Below, in pieces: positions 21,156 through 31,244 of a DNA stretch of 64,000 nucleotides. Source of the stretch: an uncultured Bacteroidota bacterium (lineage in GTDB: Bacteria; Bacteroidota; Bacteroidia; Flavobacteriales; Flavobacteriaceae); the NCBI GenBank assembly GCA_902608795.1, contig CACLPI010000004.1, positions 1-64,000 of the forward strand, in the 5' to 3' direction. Within the stretch, counting starts at the first letter, position 1, and each line of letters begins with the position of its first letter. Position numbers and translations under genes: made by a program. Below the pieces are notes generated by a model, which searched no databases, was not told where the DNA came from, and worked only from the letters and a program-made list of their open reading frames with translations.

Positions 21156-21878
21156 TTATTTTTTTTTGCAAACATATATTGTTGATGACCCAAATAATTT
21201 TGGTTTAATTAAAATATTAGCGTATCCAACAGATTTTAAAATATCACTAAACCTGCTTCCTGATGGAAAAAACTCAGCCGAGTTTAACAGATAATTGTAA
21301 GCAGATTTATCTTTTGAAAAAATACTTGCCACCACAGGAATATATGTTCTTGTAAATATTGAGTAAAACAATTTCATAATTATATTTTCTGGTATAGATG
21401 TCTCAAGAATGATAAGGGTGCCTTCTTTATTTAAAACCCTAAAGCTTTCTCTTAGTCCCTGTTCTAAATCTTGAAAATTCCTTACACCAAATCCAATAGT
21501 AACAAGGTCAAAATAATTGTCTTTAAAATTTAAGTTTTCAGCATCTCCGGATTCTAACCTAACTGATTTGCCTAATTTCATTTTTGTTATTTTTTCACGA
21601 CCAACATTTAACATTTGCTCAGAAATATCCACACCAATAACTTTACAATTTGAAATAGCCCCAAGATTAATTGCAATGTCTGCGGTTCCAGTTGCAATGT
21701 CAAGAGCATTTTTTGGTTTGAGTTTTTTAGCAATATTTAAAATATTTTTCTTCCATCTTTTGTGACTGTTAAAAGTCATAATTCCATTAAGTAAATCATA
21801 TTCAAAAGATATTGAGTCAAACATTTTTTCAACTTGACTTTTTTTTGAGCTTTTAGATTTTTGATTTGGTTTCAACAT
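21156..21878 (-). CDS. ubiE: UbiE/MenG-family quinone methyltransferase
   Basis: 'VEKMFDSISFEYDLLNGIMTFNSHKRWKK', 'ALDIATGTADIAI', 'IGFGVRNFQDLEQGLRESFRVLN'. Confidence 0.92.
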   Translation of the reverse strand: MLKPNQKSKSSKKSQVEKMFDSISFEYDLLNGIMTFNSHKRWKKNILNIAKKLKPKNALDIATGTADIAINLGAISNCKVIGVDISEQMLNVGREKITKMKLGKSVRLESGDAENLNFKDNYFDLVTIGFGVRNFQDLEQGLRESFRVLNKEGTLIILETSIPENIIMKLFYSIFTRTYIPVVASIFSKDKSAYNYLLNSAEFFPSGSRFSDILKSVGYANILIKPKLFGSSTIYVCKKK

Positions 21879-21992
21879 GAATATTTGAACTGTGCAAATT
21901 TAAGGATTAATGTAGATTAACTTTAATATTTAATTAACAATAATCATGCTTAAAATCAATGATTGGATTATAGATTTGTAAAAAAAATAATA

Positions 21993-22637
21993 ATGAGATA
22001 TTCTTTAGTTTTATTATATGTCCTTTTTTTTAACCAGGTTTTCAGTCAAGATATTCAACAGGTTGAAGTCATAAAAAATGACAAACAAGTCGAAGAGCTT
22101 TTTGATGAACTAGGTGGTTCTGAAATGAAATTAGACATCATAGATTTATTAAGTCAGCCTGCTTTAAATATTGGATATGAAAAATTAAATGATTCATATT
22201 CATCTTATGGGGCTGATATATTTCTGAATTTTAATAATAATGCTACAAGATCGTGGTCTGAAAAATTTTCATTGAACCCTTTTTACAGATTTTATTTTTT
22301 GAATAAAACAGATTTTGGTGGGGAGGGATATTTTGCTGAAGTATTTATAAAATTTGCAAATATTGAATATGACAGAAATACCTACTTTAATGACCCAATG
22401 CCGAATGAGCCATATTCAACTACTGAAGAAATAAAAGCTTGGGATATTGCTCCTGGAGTTGGAGTTGGAAAAAAATGGGTTAACAAAAAGGGTTGGACTT
22501 TTGAATATATGTTAGGATTTGGAAGATATCTTTTTACTAATAGCGAAAATGATGACGTTCCTGGGGGAGGTAGTGTAAGTGACTACAGACCAGAAGCAAC
22601 CTTCAAGGGTGGAATTTCTATTGGGAAGAGATTTTAA
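21993..22637 (+). CDS. DUF3575-like outer membrane protein, putative
   Basis: Signal peptide from ATG 21993; beta-rich, C-term '...GISIGKRF'. Confidence 0.55.
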   Translation: MRYSLVLLYVLFFNQVFSQDIQQVEVIKNDKQVEELFDELGGSEMKLDIIDLLSQPALNIGYEKLNDSYSSYGADIFLNFNNNATRSWSEKFSLNPFYRFYFLNKTDFGGEGYFAEVFIKFANIEYDRNTYFNDPMPNEPYSTTEEIKAWDIAPGVGVGKKWVNKKGWTFEYMLGFGRYLFTNSENDDVPGGGSVSDYRPEATFKGGISIGKRF

Positions 22638-22746
22638 GATGTACAAAAAATACTCACCTAACATGCTGATTAAACAAAATAGTGAATAAACCACTTTTTT
22701 TGTTTTAATTTGGAAATATTAATTGAATTATGTCTTGTAGGGAAAC

Positions 22747-22938
22747 CTATGCAAGCTCTACTTTTGTAGCAGCCTTTCCTTTTCTACCTTCACCTTCTTC
22801 ATACTCTACCTTGTCACCTTCTTTAATTGTAAGGTTTCCAAGTGCTGAATAATGAACGAAAAGATCTTCACCTGTTTCGTCGTTTGTAATGAATCCATAA
22901 CCTTTAGATTCATTGAAAAATTTTACTGTTCCTTTCAT
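22747..22938 (-). CDS. Cold-shock domain protein (CspA family)
   Basis: '[33 protein letters not shown]'. Confidence 0.97.
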   Translation of the reverse strand: MKGTVKFFNESKGYGFITNDETGEDLFVHYSALGNLTIKEGDKVEYEEGEGRKGKAATKVELA

Positions 22939-23007
22939 TATAAATTATAAATTTCAGCAAATGTAATCTATATTATTATATCATTTGATATTTTCATCTA
23001 TTATTTT

Positions 23008-23316
23008 TCAGTTTTTATAATTATCATATAGATATAAAGGCATTGATAATGAAAACCCGACTAAAAACAATGAAAGCATATATTTAATGAAACATTTGAG
23101 ATGAATTTTCTTGTTTGAAAACTGATAAATGATAAAAACCATATAAGAAGTTGCTGCAACAGTGATATCCATAGTAATCATAGATATTGCATGATTCGAA
23201 TATATATCATTCCAAAACCCACTCATAGACCAATTATTTTCAAGCAAAAAGTGGTATAGCTGATAATATGGTAAAACTACACCAAGAACACATAGAACTA
23301 AAAATAATTTTTTCAT
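23008..23316 (-). CDS. DUF2834-like small membrane protein
   Basis: Three hydrophobic segments; 'VLPYYQLYHFLLENNWSMSGFWNDIYSNHAISMITMDITVAA'. Confidence 0.7.
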   Translation of the reverse strand: MKKLFLVLCVLGVVLPYYQLYHFLLENNWSMSGFWNDIYSNHAISMITMDITVAATSYMVFIIYQFSNKKIHLKCFIKYMLSLFLVGFSLSMPLYLYDNYKN

Positions 23317-23364
23317 AGTATTTAATTAATAATTATTTGTGAATTTAATGAATCATCCCATTCT

Positions 23365-23580
23365 TTGTCATATTATTGCAATATAAAATTAGATTTTGTG
23401 CTTGAAGAATATTTCGATTGTCCATACTGCTGGGAAAATCAATTAAAAATGGTAGATCCATCAATAAAAAATCAAAATTTTATCGAGGACTGTGAAGTGT
23501 GCTGTAACCCTATTGATTTTCAAATTTCTATCTTAAACAATGAGGTCGTTTTCTTTCAACCTGAAAAAATAGATCAATAA
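23365..23580 (+). CDS. CPXCG-motif cysteine-rich protein
   Basis: 'FDCPYCWEN...FIEDCEVCCNPI' paired CxxC motifs; start codon uncertain. Confidence 0.75.
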   Translation: MSYYCNIKLDFVLEEYFDCPYCWENQLKMVDPSIKNQNFIEDCEVCCNPIDFQISILNNEVVFFQPEKIDQ

Positions 23581-23589
23581 ATTTTATAT

Positions 23590-24801
23590 ATGTCAAAAAT
23601 AAAAAAGCTAGACTTAATTATTTGGGGGGCAACAGGCTTTACTGGTCAGCTAGTTAGTCAATATTTAAATAAGACCTACTCAAATACCAATCTCAAATGG
23701 GGAATTGCAGGAAGAAATAAAGAAAAAATATTTTTCATTGCTAATAAATTAAAAATAAATGATGATAGAGTATTTATTGCTGACAGCAATAATATTGAAA
23801 GCCTTATTAAACTTACTTCACAAACAAAAGTAATTTGTACAACGGTTGGGCCCTATGCAAAATTGGGGACTAATCTTATTGAGGCTTGTATTAGCTCGGG
23901 AACAGATTATTGTGATATTACAGGTGAAACCCAATGGATAAGAAGAATTATTGATAAATATCATAAATTGGCAGAGCAAAAGGGAATTAAAATAATTAAT
24001 TCTTGTGGCTTCGACTCTATTCCATCTGACATGGGTGTTTATTATTCTCAAAAAAGAATTTTTGAAAAAACGGGTGAGTATGCTAGCAAGATAAATATGA
24101 GAGTGGCAGGGGCTAAAGGGGGAATAAGTGGCGGGACTTATAATAGCCTATCTAATGTTTTGGAAGAAGCACGCGCTGATAGGAATGTGAGAAAAACTTT
24201 GATGAACCCTTATGGTCTCAACCCAGTTGGGAAACAGACTGGTCCAGACAAGCAAGATTTACAAAGAGTAATTTTTGATAAAATATCTAATTCGTGGATT
24301 GCACCATTTGTAATGGCTGGAATCAATACTAAAATTGTAAGGAGAAGTCATGCATTAATGGACTTTAAATATGGCTCAGACTTTTCTTATGATGAAGCAA
24401 CACTTACTGGGAGAGGAGTTTCGGGTCAAATAAAGGGATACTTAAGTTTAATACCTATTTTTTTAGCAACAAGAAAAAAGGGAAGTGCGATAAAAAATTT
24501 AGTTGACTATATTTTACCCAAATCAGGTGAAGGACCGTCTGAAACAAAAAGAATAAATGGATATTATAACCTTCGATTTTATCTGACTGTTGGAAATAAA
24601 ACCTATTTAAGCAAGGTTATTGGAGATATGGATCCAGGTTATGGTTCTACTTCAAAAATGTTAGCTGAAAGTGCAGTTTGTTTAGCTTTAGATAAAACCC
24701 CAGAAACATTCGGCATACTGACTCCTTCTTCAGGGTTAGGAGATTCTCTTTTAAAAAGACTTCAAGAAAATGCAGGATTAATTTTTGAGTCTAATATTTA
24801 A
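23590..24801 (+). CDS. Saccharopine dehydrogenase-like / trans-acting enoyl reductase family protein
   Basis: 'DLIIWGATGFTGQLVSQYL', 'YCDITGETQWIR', 'GFDSIPSDMGVY'. Confidence 0.85.
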   Translation: MSKIKKLDLIIWGATGFTGQLVSQYLNKTYSNTNLKWGIAGRNKEKIFFIANKLKINDDRVFIADSNNIESLIKLTSQTKVICTTVGPYAKLGTNLIEACISSGTDYCDITGETQWIRRIIDKYHKLAEQKGIKIINSCGFDSIPSDMGVYYSQKRIFEKTGEYASKINMRVAGAKGGISGGTYNSLSNVLEEARADRNVRKTLMNPYGLNPVGKQTGPDKQDLQRVIFDKISNSWIAPFVMAGINTKIVRRSHALMDFKYGSDFSYDEATLTGRGVSGQIKGYLSLIPIFLATRKKGSAIKNLVDYILPKSGEGPSETKRINGYYNLRFYLTVGNKTYLSKVIGDMDPGYGSTSKMLAESAVCLALDKTPETFGILTPSSGLGDSLLKRLQENAGLIFESNI

Positions 24802-25247
24802 GGTATTTTTCTTAGAAAAACAGCTTTGTTTAGTGCTGGATTTTTTTCCTTAAGAGATATCATATCATCTTTCAATACCCACACGTTATTTTCTGAGCCA
24901 AGATTTATTTTTTTATTTAAAGAATCATCAATTAAAATTTCATCATTAATTAGTTTCCATTTAATTTCCTCCTCTTCCTGAAAATCTAAAAAATCAAATG
25001 TTAATATGGCAATATCATCTCTTTTAAATTCTATATACATATCTGCTGAATTAAGAATATCCTCTGCAAAACCTGATGCTAACTCTGCGGCCATTTTCTC
25101 AAACATACCTAACTCTTTGATTTCTTCCTTTAATAGTTGCTTAACTTTAATTTTAATTTCCCATTGACCAAGAATGTCAGACTGTTTAATAGAGTTCTGT
25201 GAGAAAGTGATTGAAACTGTAAATATTAAAAAATAAAAAATTTTCAT
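24798..25247 (-). CDS. Hypothetical secreted protein
   Basis: Complete ORF with signal peptide; convergent with previous gene. Confidence 0.6.
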   Translation of the reverse strand: MKIFYFLIFTVSITFSQNSIKQSDILGQWEIKIKVKQLLKEEIKELGMFEKMAAELASGFAEDILNSADMYIEFKRDDIAILTFDFLDFQEEEEIKWKLINDEILIDDSLNKKINLGSENNVWVLKDDMISLKEKNPALNKAVFLRKIP

Positions 25248-25265
25248 ACTGTAAAGTTAGTAAAT

Positions 25266-25294
25266 AAAAAAAACCCCGTTCTTCGGGGTTTTTT
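25266..25294 (-). terminator. Rho-independent terminator of 25314-25811
   Basis: AAAAAAACCCCG-ttctt-CGGGGTTTTTTC hairpin. Confidence 0.85.
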
Positions 25295-25313
25295 CAATCT
25301 ACAAAACAAAAAT

Positions 25314-25811
25314 CTAGTTTGCTTGTGGAATTCCTTGAGAATTTGTTCTTGGTGACCAATGAGAATGCATTACCTTCCACTCGCCATTTTCGTTTACCCA
25401 AGTTTGAGAAGCCCTAGTTGCATATGGAACATTTTGCTCTCCATCATCAAAATTAATAAGTCCATCTGCATCAAATGTTATAACGGCTGTATTCATGTCA
25501 GAAGACATAAAAACCTGATGATTAGACATTTCAAATGTGCCAAAATCCCAACCTCTAACAGTATTTGCCTCTTCTTGACTTTGAACAGTCAAAGCAGATC
25601 CATTTGAGTTATATATTGTTGTTCCAAGCTCAGCTGAAACCCACTTACTAGCCGTATCCCAATCACGTGTAATATATGCTGATTGAAAATCATTTGACAT
25701 TGCCGTTATATCTGCTACAAGTTGGTCAACGTCTACGGCTGGTGCTTTTTCTGTTGGAGTAGAGCAAGAAAAGCTTACCAAAATTGAAACTAAAAAAATA
25801 AGTTTTTTCAT
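25314..25811 (-). CDS. NTF2/SnoaL (DUF4440)-like lipoprotein
   Basis: 'FQSAYITRDWDTASKWVSAELGTTIYNSNG...NVPYATRASQTWVNENGEWKVMHSHWS'; lipobox 'VSFSCST'. Confidence 0.75.
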   Translation of the reverse strand: MKKLIFLVSILVSFSCSTPTEKAPAVDVDQLVADITAMSNDFQSAYITRDWDTASKWVSAELGTTIYNSNGSALTVQSQEEANTVRGWDFGTFEMSNHQVFMSSDMNTAVITFDADGLINFDDGEQNVPYATRASQTWVNENGEWKVMHSHWSPRTNSQGIPQAN

Positions 25812-25876
25812 ATTTATAATATTTGATTAAGTCATTATAACTAATAAAAATAATAATTATTGTATGATAAAGGAAT

Positions 25877-26326
25877 TTATTCTTGTGAAGGTTCTTTTGA
25901 AGATCTTCCTATTGTGTATTCAAGAAGAAAAAGAAGTAATATAATTGTGCCATTGGCAACTACCAACTCCATTATGGCAGCATTATCATTAGAAAGAGCA
26001 TTAATCGCAGACACTCCAATTATGACAAAGAAATATGTCATTTCTTTTACTTTAATTGTTTCGGTTCTAAATCTTATTATTGCAAACATTGCGAAAAGCC
26101 CTAATGCAAAACCTAAATCTAATTTTACATTACTCAATAAAAAACAAAGTAAAAATGTAATAAGTCCTGCTGAATTATAAGTAAAGAAAAAATCATTTAA
26201 TGCCTTTTTACTTTTGTTGAATTTTAAATAAATAAACTTGGAGATAAAAAAGACAACAAAAATATTTATCAAAAGGATTGTTATAAGTTCAGTTAAGTCT
26301 TGATTATTAGCAAAAATTAATTCCAC
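25877..26326 (-). CDS. DUF4956-like membrane protein
   Basis: 'LGLFAMFAIIRFRTETIKVKEMTYFFVIIGVSAINAL'. Confidence 0.82.
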   Translation of the reverse strand: MELIFANNQDLTELITILLINIFVVFFISKFIYLKFNKSKKALNDFFFTYNSAGLITFLLCFLLSNVKLDLGFALGLFAMFAIIRFRTETIKVKEMTYFFVIIGVSAINALSNDNAAIMELVVANGTIILLLFLLEYTIGRSSKEPSQE

Positions 26327-26437
26327 TTTTTATATCATATTATAATTTACGGGTGCAATTAAGAAAAAAATCGAAAGAAATCCTAATCATAATTTAGTTT
26401 TTCAACCAGTTTTGTAACTTGTTGAAAATTTAGAAAT

Positions 26438-28744
26438 ATGAGAAAAATATTAATTTTTATGCTGTTCATAGGCTTAAATCATAGCCTTTATGCAGTAAAG
26501 AAAAATCAAAATAAGACGATTGACTCATTAACAATTGATATGAAAGTTAGTAAAGGTTTAATTAACACCTACACTAATGATGAAAACAAATTATATTTTG
26601 AAATTTCTGAAAATTTATTTGGAAAGGAACTATTAGTTGTCACCAGGCTGGCTCAACTACCAGGTAATTATGCTGGATATCTAAATGCCGGATCTAAAAC
26701 AGCTGAGCATGTTGTTCAATTTGAAAAGCATGCAAAAAAAATCCTGCTTAAAGAGGTTAGTTTTACTAATATATCTGACGAAGAAGATCCGATATCGTTA
26801 AGCATTGCAGTTAATAATTTTAAACCAATACTTGCGGCTTTTGATATTAAAAACTCTGAAGATGACAGATATCTGATTGATGTCTCCGGTTATTTTATGT
26901 CTGATTCACCAGGGTTTAATATTATAAGATCTTATGAAAAGGACAATTATAAAATGGGTGGAGTTGACAAAAAAAGAAGTTTTATCGACTCAGCAAGAAG
27001 CTTCCCAAGAAATACAGAAATACTTCACACATTAACCTTTAGTGTGAATAAAGCACCAAGGTCAAATAGAACAAAAACCTTTAGTTTTCAGATAAATCAT
27101 TCAATTATTGCTTTGCCTGATAATCCCATGCCTGTGAGATATGAGGATGAAAGGGTTGGATGGTTCACCTTAAATAAAATAAATTACAGTTCTGAAAAAT
27201 TAAAATCTGACAGTTATAATATCGTCAGAAGGTGGAGACTTGAACCATCCGACCCAGATGCTTATAATCGGGGTGAATTGGTTGAACCCATAAAACCAAT
27301 AATTTACTATTTAGACCCAGGGACACCGATGAAGTGGAGAAAATATTTTAAAATGGGAATCGAAGACTGGAATAGTGCTTTTGAAAAAGCAGGATTTAAA
27401 AAAGCTATAATAGCTAAAGACCCTCCTGGCGAAGAAGAAGACCCAGATTTTAGCCCTGAAGATGTAAGATACTCAACTGTAAGATATGTAGCATCTACCA
27501 CCAGAAATGCTATGGGGCCAAGTGTTTCAGATCCTAGAACAGGTGAGATTATTGAAAGTGATATTGTATGGTACCATAACCATTTGAGATCTTATAGAAA
27601 CCGATACCTTTTGGAAACAGGAGCTGCAAATCCTAGTGCAAGAACATTATTCACTCCCGAAAAAGAAATTGGTGAAATGATGAGGCAAGTCATTGCACAT
27701 GAAATAGGACATGCTTTAGGATTACCACATAATATGAAAGCTAGTAGTGCTTACCCTGTTGATTCATTAAGATCAGGAAATTTTACTCAAAAATTTGGTA
27801 TTGCAACTACTATTATGGATTATGCAAGATACAATTATGTCGCTCAGCCAGGTGATGAAAATATTAGGTTTGTTAGACAGCTTGGGCCCTATGACGATTA
27901 CTCAATAGAATGGGGTTACAGATATTTTGGTAAGAGTCCGGAGGAGGAAAAAGAAATTCTTAAAAAATTTGTTGATGAAAAATCATTAAATCCAATATAC
28001 ATGTTTGGTGGATATGGAAACGATCCAAATTCTCAAACAGAAAATATTGGTGATGATCCTGTTAAGGCTAGTATGTATGGCATCAGTAATTTAAAAATAG
28101 TTGCAAAAAACTTAAAAGAATGGACAGTAGAACCTAAAGAAAATTATAATGAACTTGACGAGCTTTACGGGGAATTAATTGGGGTATATAGAAGGTATAT
28201 CTATCATGTCCTTAAGCTAGTTGGCGGTATTTATGATACCCCTCATAATGAAAATCAAAAAGGAGTTATAAGGTATCTGAATGTTGATATTGATAAACAA
28301 ATTGAGGCACTAAAATTTATGGAAAAAAACCTTTGGAATACTCAAAATTGGTTGATGGATAAAACAATAGTATCTCAAATAAAAAGTGAAGGTATTCTAA
28401 GTTCCCTACAGGCACTTCAGTTAAGTGCATTTAACGGTATATTAAGTGTTAGTAAACTAAATAGAATGTTGTCGGCAGGAGAGTCTTTAGAAGGAAACCC
28501 TCTTTCGGTTGAAGGATTAATCGATAATTTATTTGAAACAATTTTAAAAAATCCCGAAAATCCCGATCTATCTGAACAAAGATTACAAATACATTTTGTT
28601 CAAAGAATTGACGAGCTTATGGGTGAAGAAAAATTAAATCCAAGTATTAAAGGTCTTTTATTAGATACAAAAAATAAGATATATAAACTTGCTAAAAGAG
28701 GGGGTGGTTCTCATTTTAAATACTTGAAATCTATTAGTGAATAA
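26438..28744 (+). CDS. Zinc-dependent metalloprotease (DUF5117/DUF5118 type)
   Basis: 'VIAHEIGHALGLPHNMKASSAYP' HExxHxxGxxH motif; characteristic flanking sequence. Confidence 0.92.
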   Translation: MRKILIFMLFIGLNHSLYAVKKNQNKTIDSLTIDMKVSKGLINTYTNDENKLYFEISENLFGKELLVVTRLAQLPGNYAGYLNAGSKTAEHVVQFEKHAKKILLKEVSFTNISDEEDPISLSIAVNNFKPILAAFDIKNSEDDRYLIDVSGYFMSDSPGFNIIRSYEKDNYKMGGVDKKRSFIDSARSFPRNTEILHTLTFSVNKAPRSNRTKTFSFQINHSIIALPDNPMPVRYEDERVGWFTLNKINYSSEKLKSDSYNIVRRWRLEPSDPDAYNRGELVEPIKPIIYYLDPGTPMKWRKYFKMGIEDWNSAFEKAGFKKAIIAKDPPGEEEDPDFSPEDVRYSTVRYVASTTRNAMGPSVSDPRTGEIIESDIVWYHNHLRSYRNRYLLETGAANPSARTLFTPEKEIGEMMRQVIAHEIGHALGLPHNMKASSAYPVDSLRSGNFTQKFGIATTIMDYARYNYVAQPGDENIRFVRQLGPYDDYSIEWGYRYFGKSPEEEKEILKKFVDEKSLNPIYMFGGYGNDPNSQTENIGDDPVKASMYGISNLKIVAKNLKEWTVEPKENYNELDELYGELIGVYRRYIYHVLKLVGGIYDTPHNENQKGVIRYLNVDIDKQIEALKFMEKNLWNTQNWLMDKTIVSQIKSEGILSSLQALQLSAFNGILSVSKLNRMLSAGESLEGNPLSVEGLIDNLFETILKNPENPDLSEQRLQIHFVQRIDELMGEEKLNPSIKGLLLDTKNKIYKLAKRGGGSHFKYLKSISE

Positions 28745-28746
28745 AT

Positions 28747-28836
28747 ATGGAATGGTATAAAAAAAACAGAAAATACCTTTACGCAGCGGTAATATGCTGG
28801 TTTCTTTACAGAATTATTACATCGATGATGTACTAA
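28747..28836 (+). CDS. Putative 29-aa peptide
   Basis: MEWYKKNRKYLYAAVICWFLYRIITSMMY; starts 2 bp after the protease stop. Confidence 0.35.
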   Translation: MEWYKKNRKYLYAAVICWFLYRIITSMMY

Positions 28837-28837
28837 T

Positions 28838-29155
28838 TTAATCGAGCATATATTTGATTGCTAATGAACTTTTAGAAAATGAAATTTTAAGTTCATTCAC
28901 TCTTTCTTTGGAGCTTTTAATTTTAACTGAAAGATAATTGGTTTTTGCAAATTTATTTATTAAATCACTCAATGGTCCACTAGGTAATAAACTTCTTTTT
29001 TGAGGTTTAATAAAAACACTACTGAGTTGTAATTGAAAGTTGTGTTCGTATTTAAATTCTTCAAATGATATCTTCTGTAATTGAACCGACTCAATATTAT
29101 TATTTGAAAATGAAGTTAAACTAAATAATAATAAAAAGGTTACAAAAAAACGCAT
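28838..29155 (-). CDS. Hypothetical secreted protein
   Basis: Complete ORF with signal peptide. Confidence 0.5.
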   Translation of the reverse strand: MRFFVTFLLLFSLTSFSNNNIESVQLQKISFEEFKYEHNFQLQLSSVFIKPQKRSLLPSGPLSDLINKFAKTNYLSVKIKSSKERVNELKISFSKSSLAIKYMLD

Positions 29156-29175
29156 ATTGAAAGATAAAAAATAAT

Positions 29176-29712
29176 TTATAATTCAGGGTTTTCTTTTTTT
29201 GAATAGTCTACTTTCCATAAACCTACTCTATACCAAAATGGGCTTCTATAAACTAATTTTTCTGGATATTCAACCTCCCTTTGTTTTACGACTGAAAGGA
29301 TTTTACGCATATTTTCCCCCTCACTTAAAGGGTTTTGTTTTGATATTCTAAAACAAACTTTATCATTAAAATCTACAAACCATATAGTCTCATGTCTTTT
29401 CTCTTTCCCTTTATCATCTTTACTTATTTCAGTAACATTTATAAAATGCTTTATTCCACTCCATGTTCCACTTCTATATCTAATCTTTGGAAAAAGAAAG
29501 GATTTAAAAATCCCGGTAGAATTAACTGTAACCCTATACACTATTGAATTAATTACTACAAAAAGTAATGGAATTGTGAACTCATAATAACCTTTGATTA
29601 TTTCAAGTATTTCGATTTCACCGTCCCATTGAAGTCTTAACATCATAAATAAAATAATTCCATTAGCACCTAATCCTATAATATTTAATTTTAATGTTGA
29701 TATATCTCGCAT
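29176..29712 (-). CDS. Hypothetical membrane protein
   Basis: Complete ORF with two N-terminal hydrophobic segments. Confidence 0.6.
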   Translation of the reverse strand: MRDISTLKLNIIGLGANGIILFMMLRLQWDGEIEILEIIKGYYEFTIPLLFVVINSIVYRVTVNSTGIFKSFLFPKIRYRSGTWSGIKHFINVTEISKDDKGKEKRHETIWFVDFNDKVCFRISKQNPLSEGENMRKILSVVKQREVEYPEKLVYRSPFWYRVGLWKVDYSKKENPEL

Positions 29713-29781
29713 ATTAATATCACATATTATAAATATTGCACACAGTGCAATTTTTGTATATTGCGCAAAATAATCAATTTT

Positions 29782-31014
29782 ATGAAAAAGTATATCTATT
29801 TATTCCTATTTAGCGCACTAATTTTTTCATGCTCTGATTCAGAAACAGATAATTCTACAGAGAATCTGACAACGGAAGAGCATATTCAATTAATCAAAAA
29901 CTACGAAGGTAAAATTGAAATTAGTTTTGACGAATTACCCGAAGTTTCTCAAAATCACATAAATAATCTCGAAAATAATATTACTGCTGAATTGATATTA
30001 TACGCTGAAAATTTAGGCTATGAAGTAAAACTTAGAAGACAGTCTAGAAGTTTAGTTTCTATTTTAAATATACTTTATATATACTTTGATGAAAATGGTG
30101 AACTACTTTTTGAGGAAAATTATGATGAAGACGATGATGGTGATTATGATGTTTTTGAAGAATGGGGAAACTACATGTGTTTTGATATACAATTTCCTAT
30201 TATAATAACTATGCCTGACGACTCTCAGGTGTCTGTCGGAGATGAAGATGAATTGTACGAAGCTGTAGATATATATTATGAGATGAGTGATGAGTATGAA
30301 GTATTGCCTGATATTAATTTTCCTATAAATATTGTTTTCTATTTTGAGAATGAAAACGGAAATGAACAAGAAGAAGTTATTGAAATTGGAAGTTATGAAG
30401 AACTTGAAATGTATTTTGATTTGTGTTCCGACGAGGACAATAATGGTTGGGATGATGAAAGCTGGTTTGAAATTGATTGTGTTGACCTTATTTACCCAAT
30501 TTCAATAGAGAATCCTCAAGGTGATATTATATATGTAGAAAGTGAATACTATTTACATGAATATATCAATCAATACTATCAAAATTGTAATAGTAATGAC
30601 TGTGGAGATTTTTCCTTAGTATACCCCTTAACAGTAGAATATTATTCTGAAACGAACGATCAAACTCAGGATTTAACGATAAATTCAGAAGAAGAGTTAC
30701 AAGAACTTTTAGATGAGCATTGTTATAATGATGATGGCGAAGATGGTCTTGATACATGTGGTGAAATAGTTTACCCAATAACAGTCGAAGCTCCAAATGG
30801 TAACCAATTTACTGGAAATAGTGAGGAGGAAATTATGTCATTTATTGAAGAATGGTCTTCAAATAATTGTAATACGATGGAGTGTGATACAGATTTTGAA
30901 TTGGTTTTTCCAATAACTATGGAGTTTGAAGATGACCAAGGTGATATAATTGTAATGACAATTCAATCTGAACTTATGCTTGAGGAAATATCCGAGCAAT
31001 TCTGTGAAGATTAA
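29782..31014 (+). CDS. Acidic lipoprotein with about three tandem two-part internal repeats
   Basis: Lipobox 'ALIFSCSD'; recurrent 'xxYPIxVExPxG...' and 'FxLVFPITxEF...' blocks; very D/E-rich. Confidence 0.75.
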   Translation: MKKYIYLFLFSALIFSCSDSETDNSTENLTTEEHIQLIKNYEGKIEISFDELPEVSQNHINNLENNITAELILYAENLGYEVKLRRQSRSLVSILNILYIYFDENGELLFEENYDEDDDGDYDVFEEWGNYMCFDIQFPIIITMPDDSQVSVGDEDELYEAVDIYYEMSDEYEVLPDINFPINIVFYFENENGNEQEEVIEIGSYEELEMYFDLCSDEDNNGWDDESWFEIDCVDLIYPISIENPQGDIIYVESEYYLHEYINQYYQNCNSNDCGDFSLVYPLTVEYYSETNDQTQDLTINSEEELQELLDEHCYNDDGEDGLDTCGEIVYPITVEAPNGNQFTGNSEEEIMSFIEEWSSNNCNTMECDTDFELVFPITMEFEDDQGDIIVMTIQSELMLEEISEQFCED

Positions 31015-31111
31015 AATAAGTAATAATCCATACTGTTCTTTTATCTAAAAACTTAATTGTTTATTTTTTATTAAATTGTTATAACTAACTATTGTAATAA
31101 ACAAAACAATA

Positions 31112-31207
31112 ATGGGCTATAAAAATGATGTTTTTTTATATCTATGGATTGTGCTTATTATATATGCAATTCTTTATTCATTTTATAAAAACTATATAAA
31201 AAAATAA
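31112..31207 (+). CDS. Putative 31-aa membrane peptide
   Basis: MGYKNDVFLYLWIVLIIYAILYSFYKNYIKK; single TM. Confidence 0.35.
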   Translation: MGYKNDVFLYLWIVLIIYAILYSFYKNYIKK

Positions 31208-31244
31208 TTTCGAGTTTTTTTTAGATGTTTTAATACCAAGTAAA

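Noticed and set aside
25860-26180. Plus-strand ORF of 106 aa
   Set aside because: Lies antisense within the well-supported DUF4956-like gene; likely a mirror ORF.
26401-26437. Possible extra copy of the repeated promoter before the metalloprotease gene
   Set aside because: Only a short TTGTAACTTGTTG resemblance without the conserved flanks.
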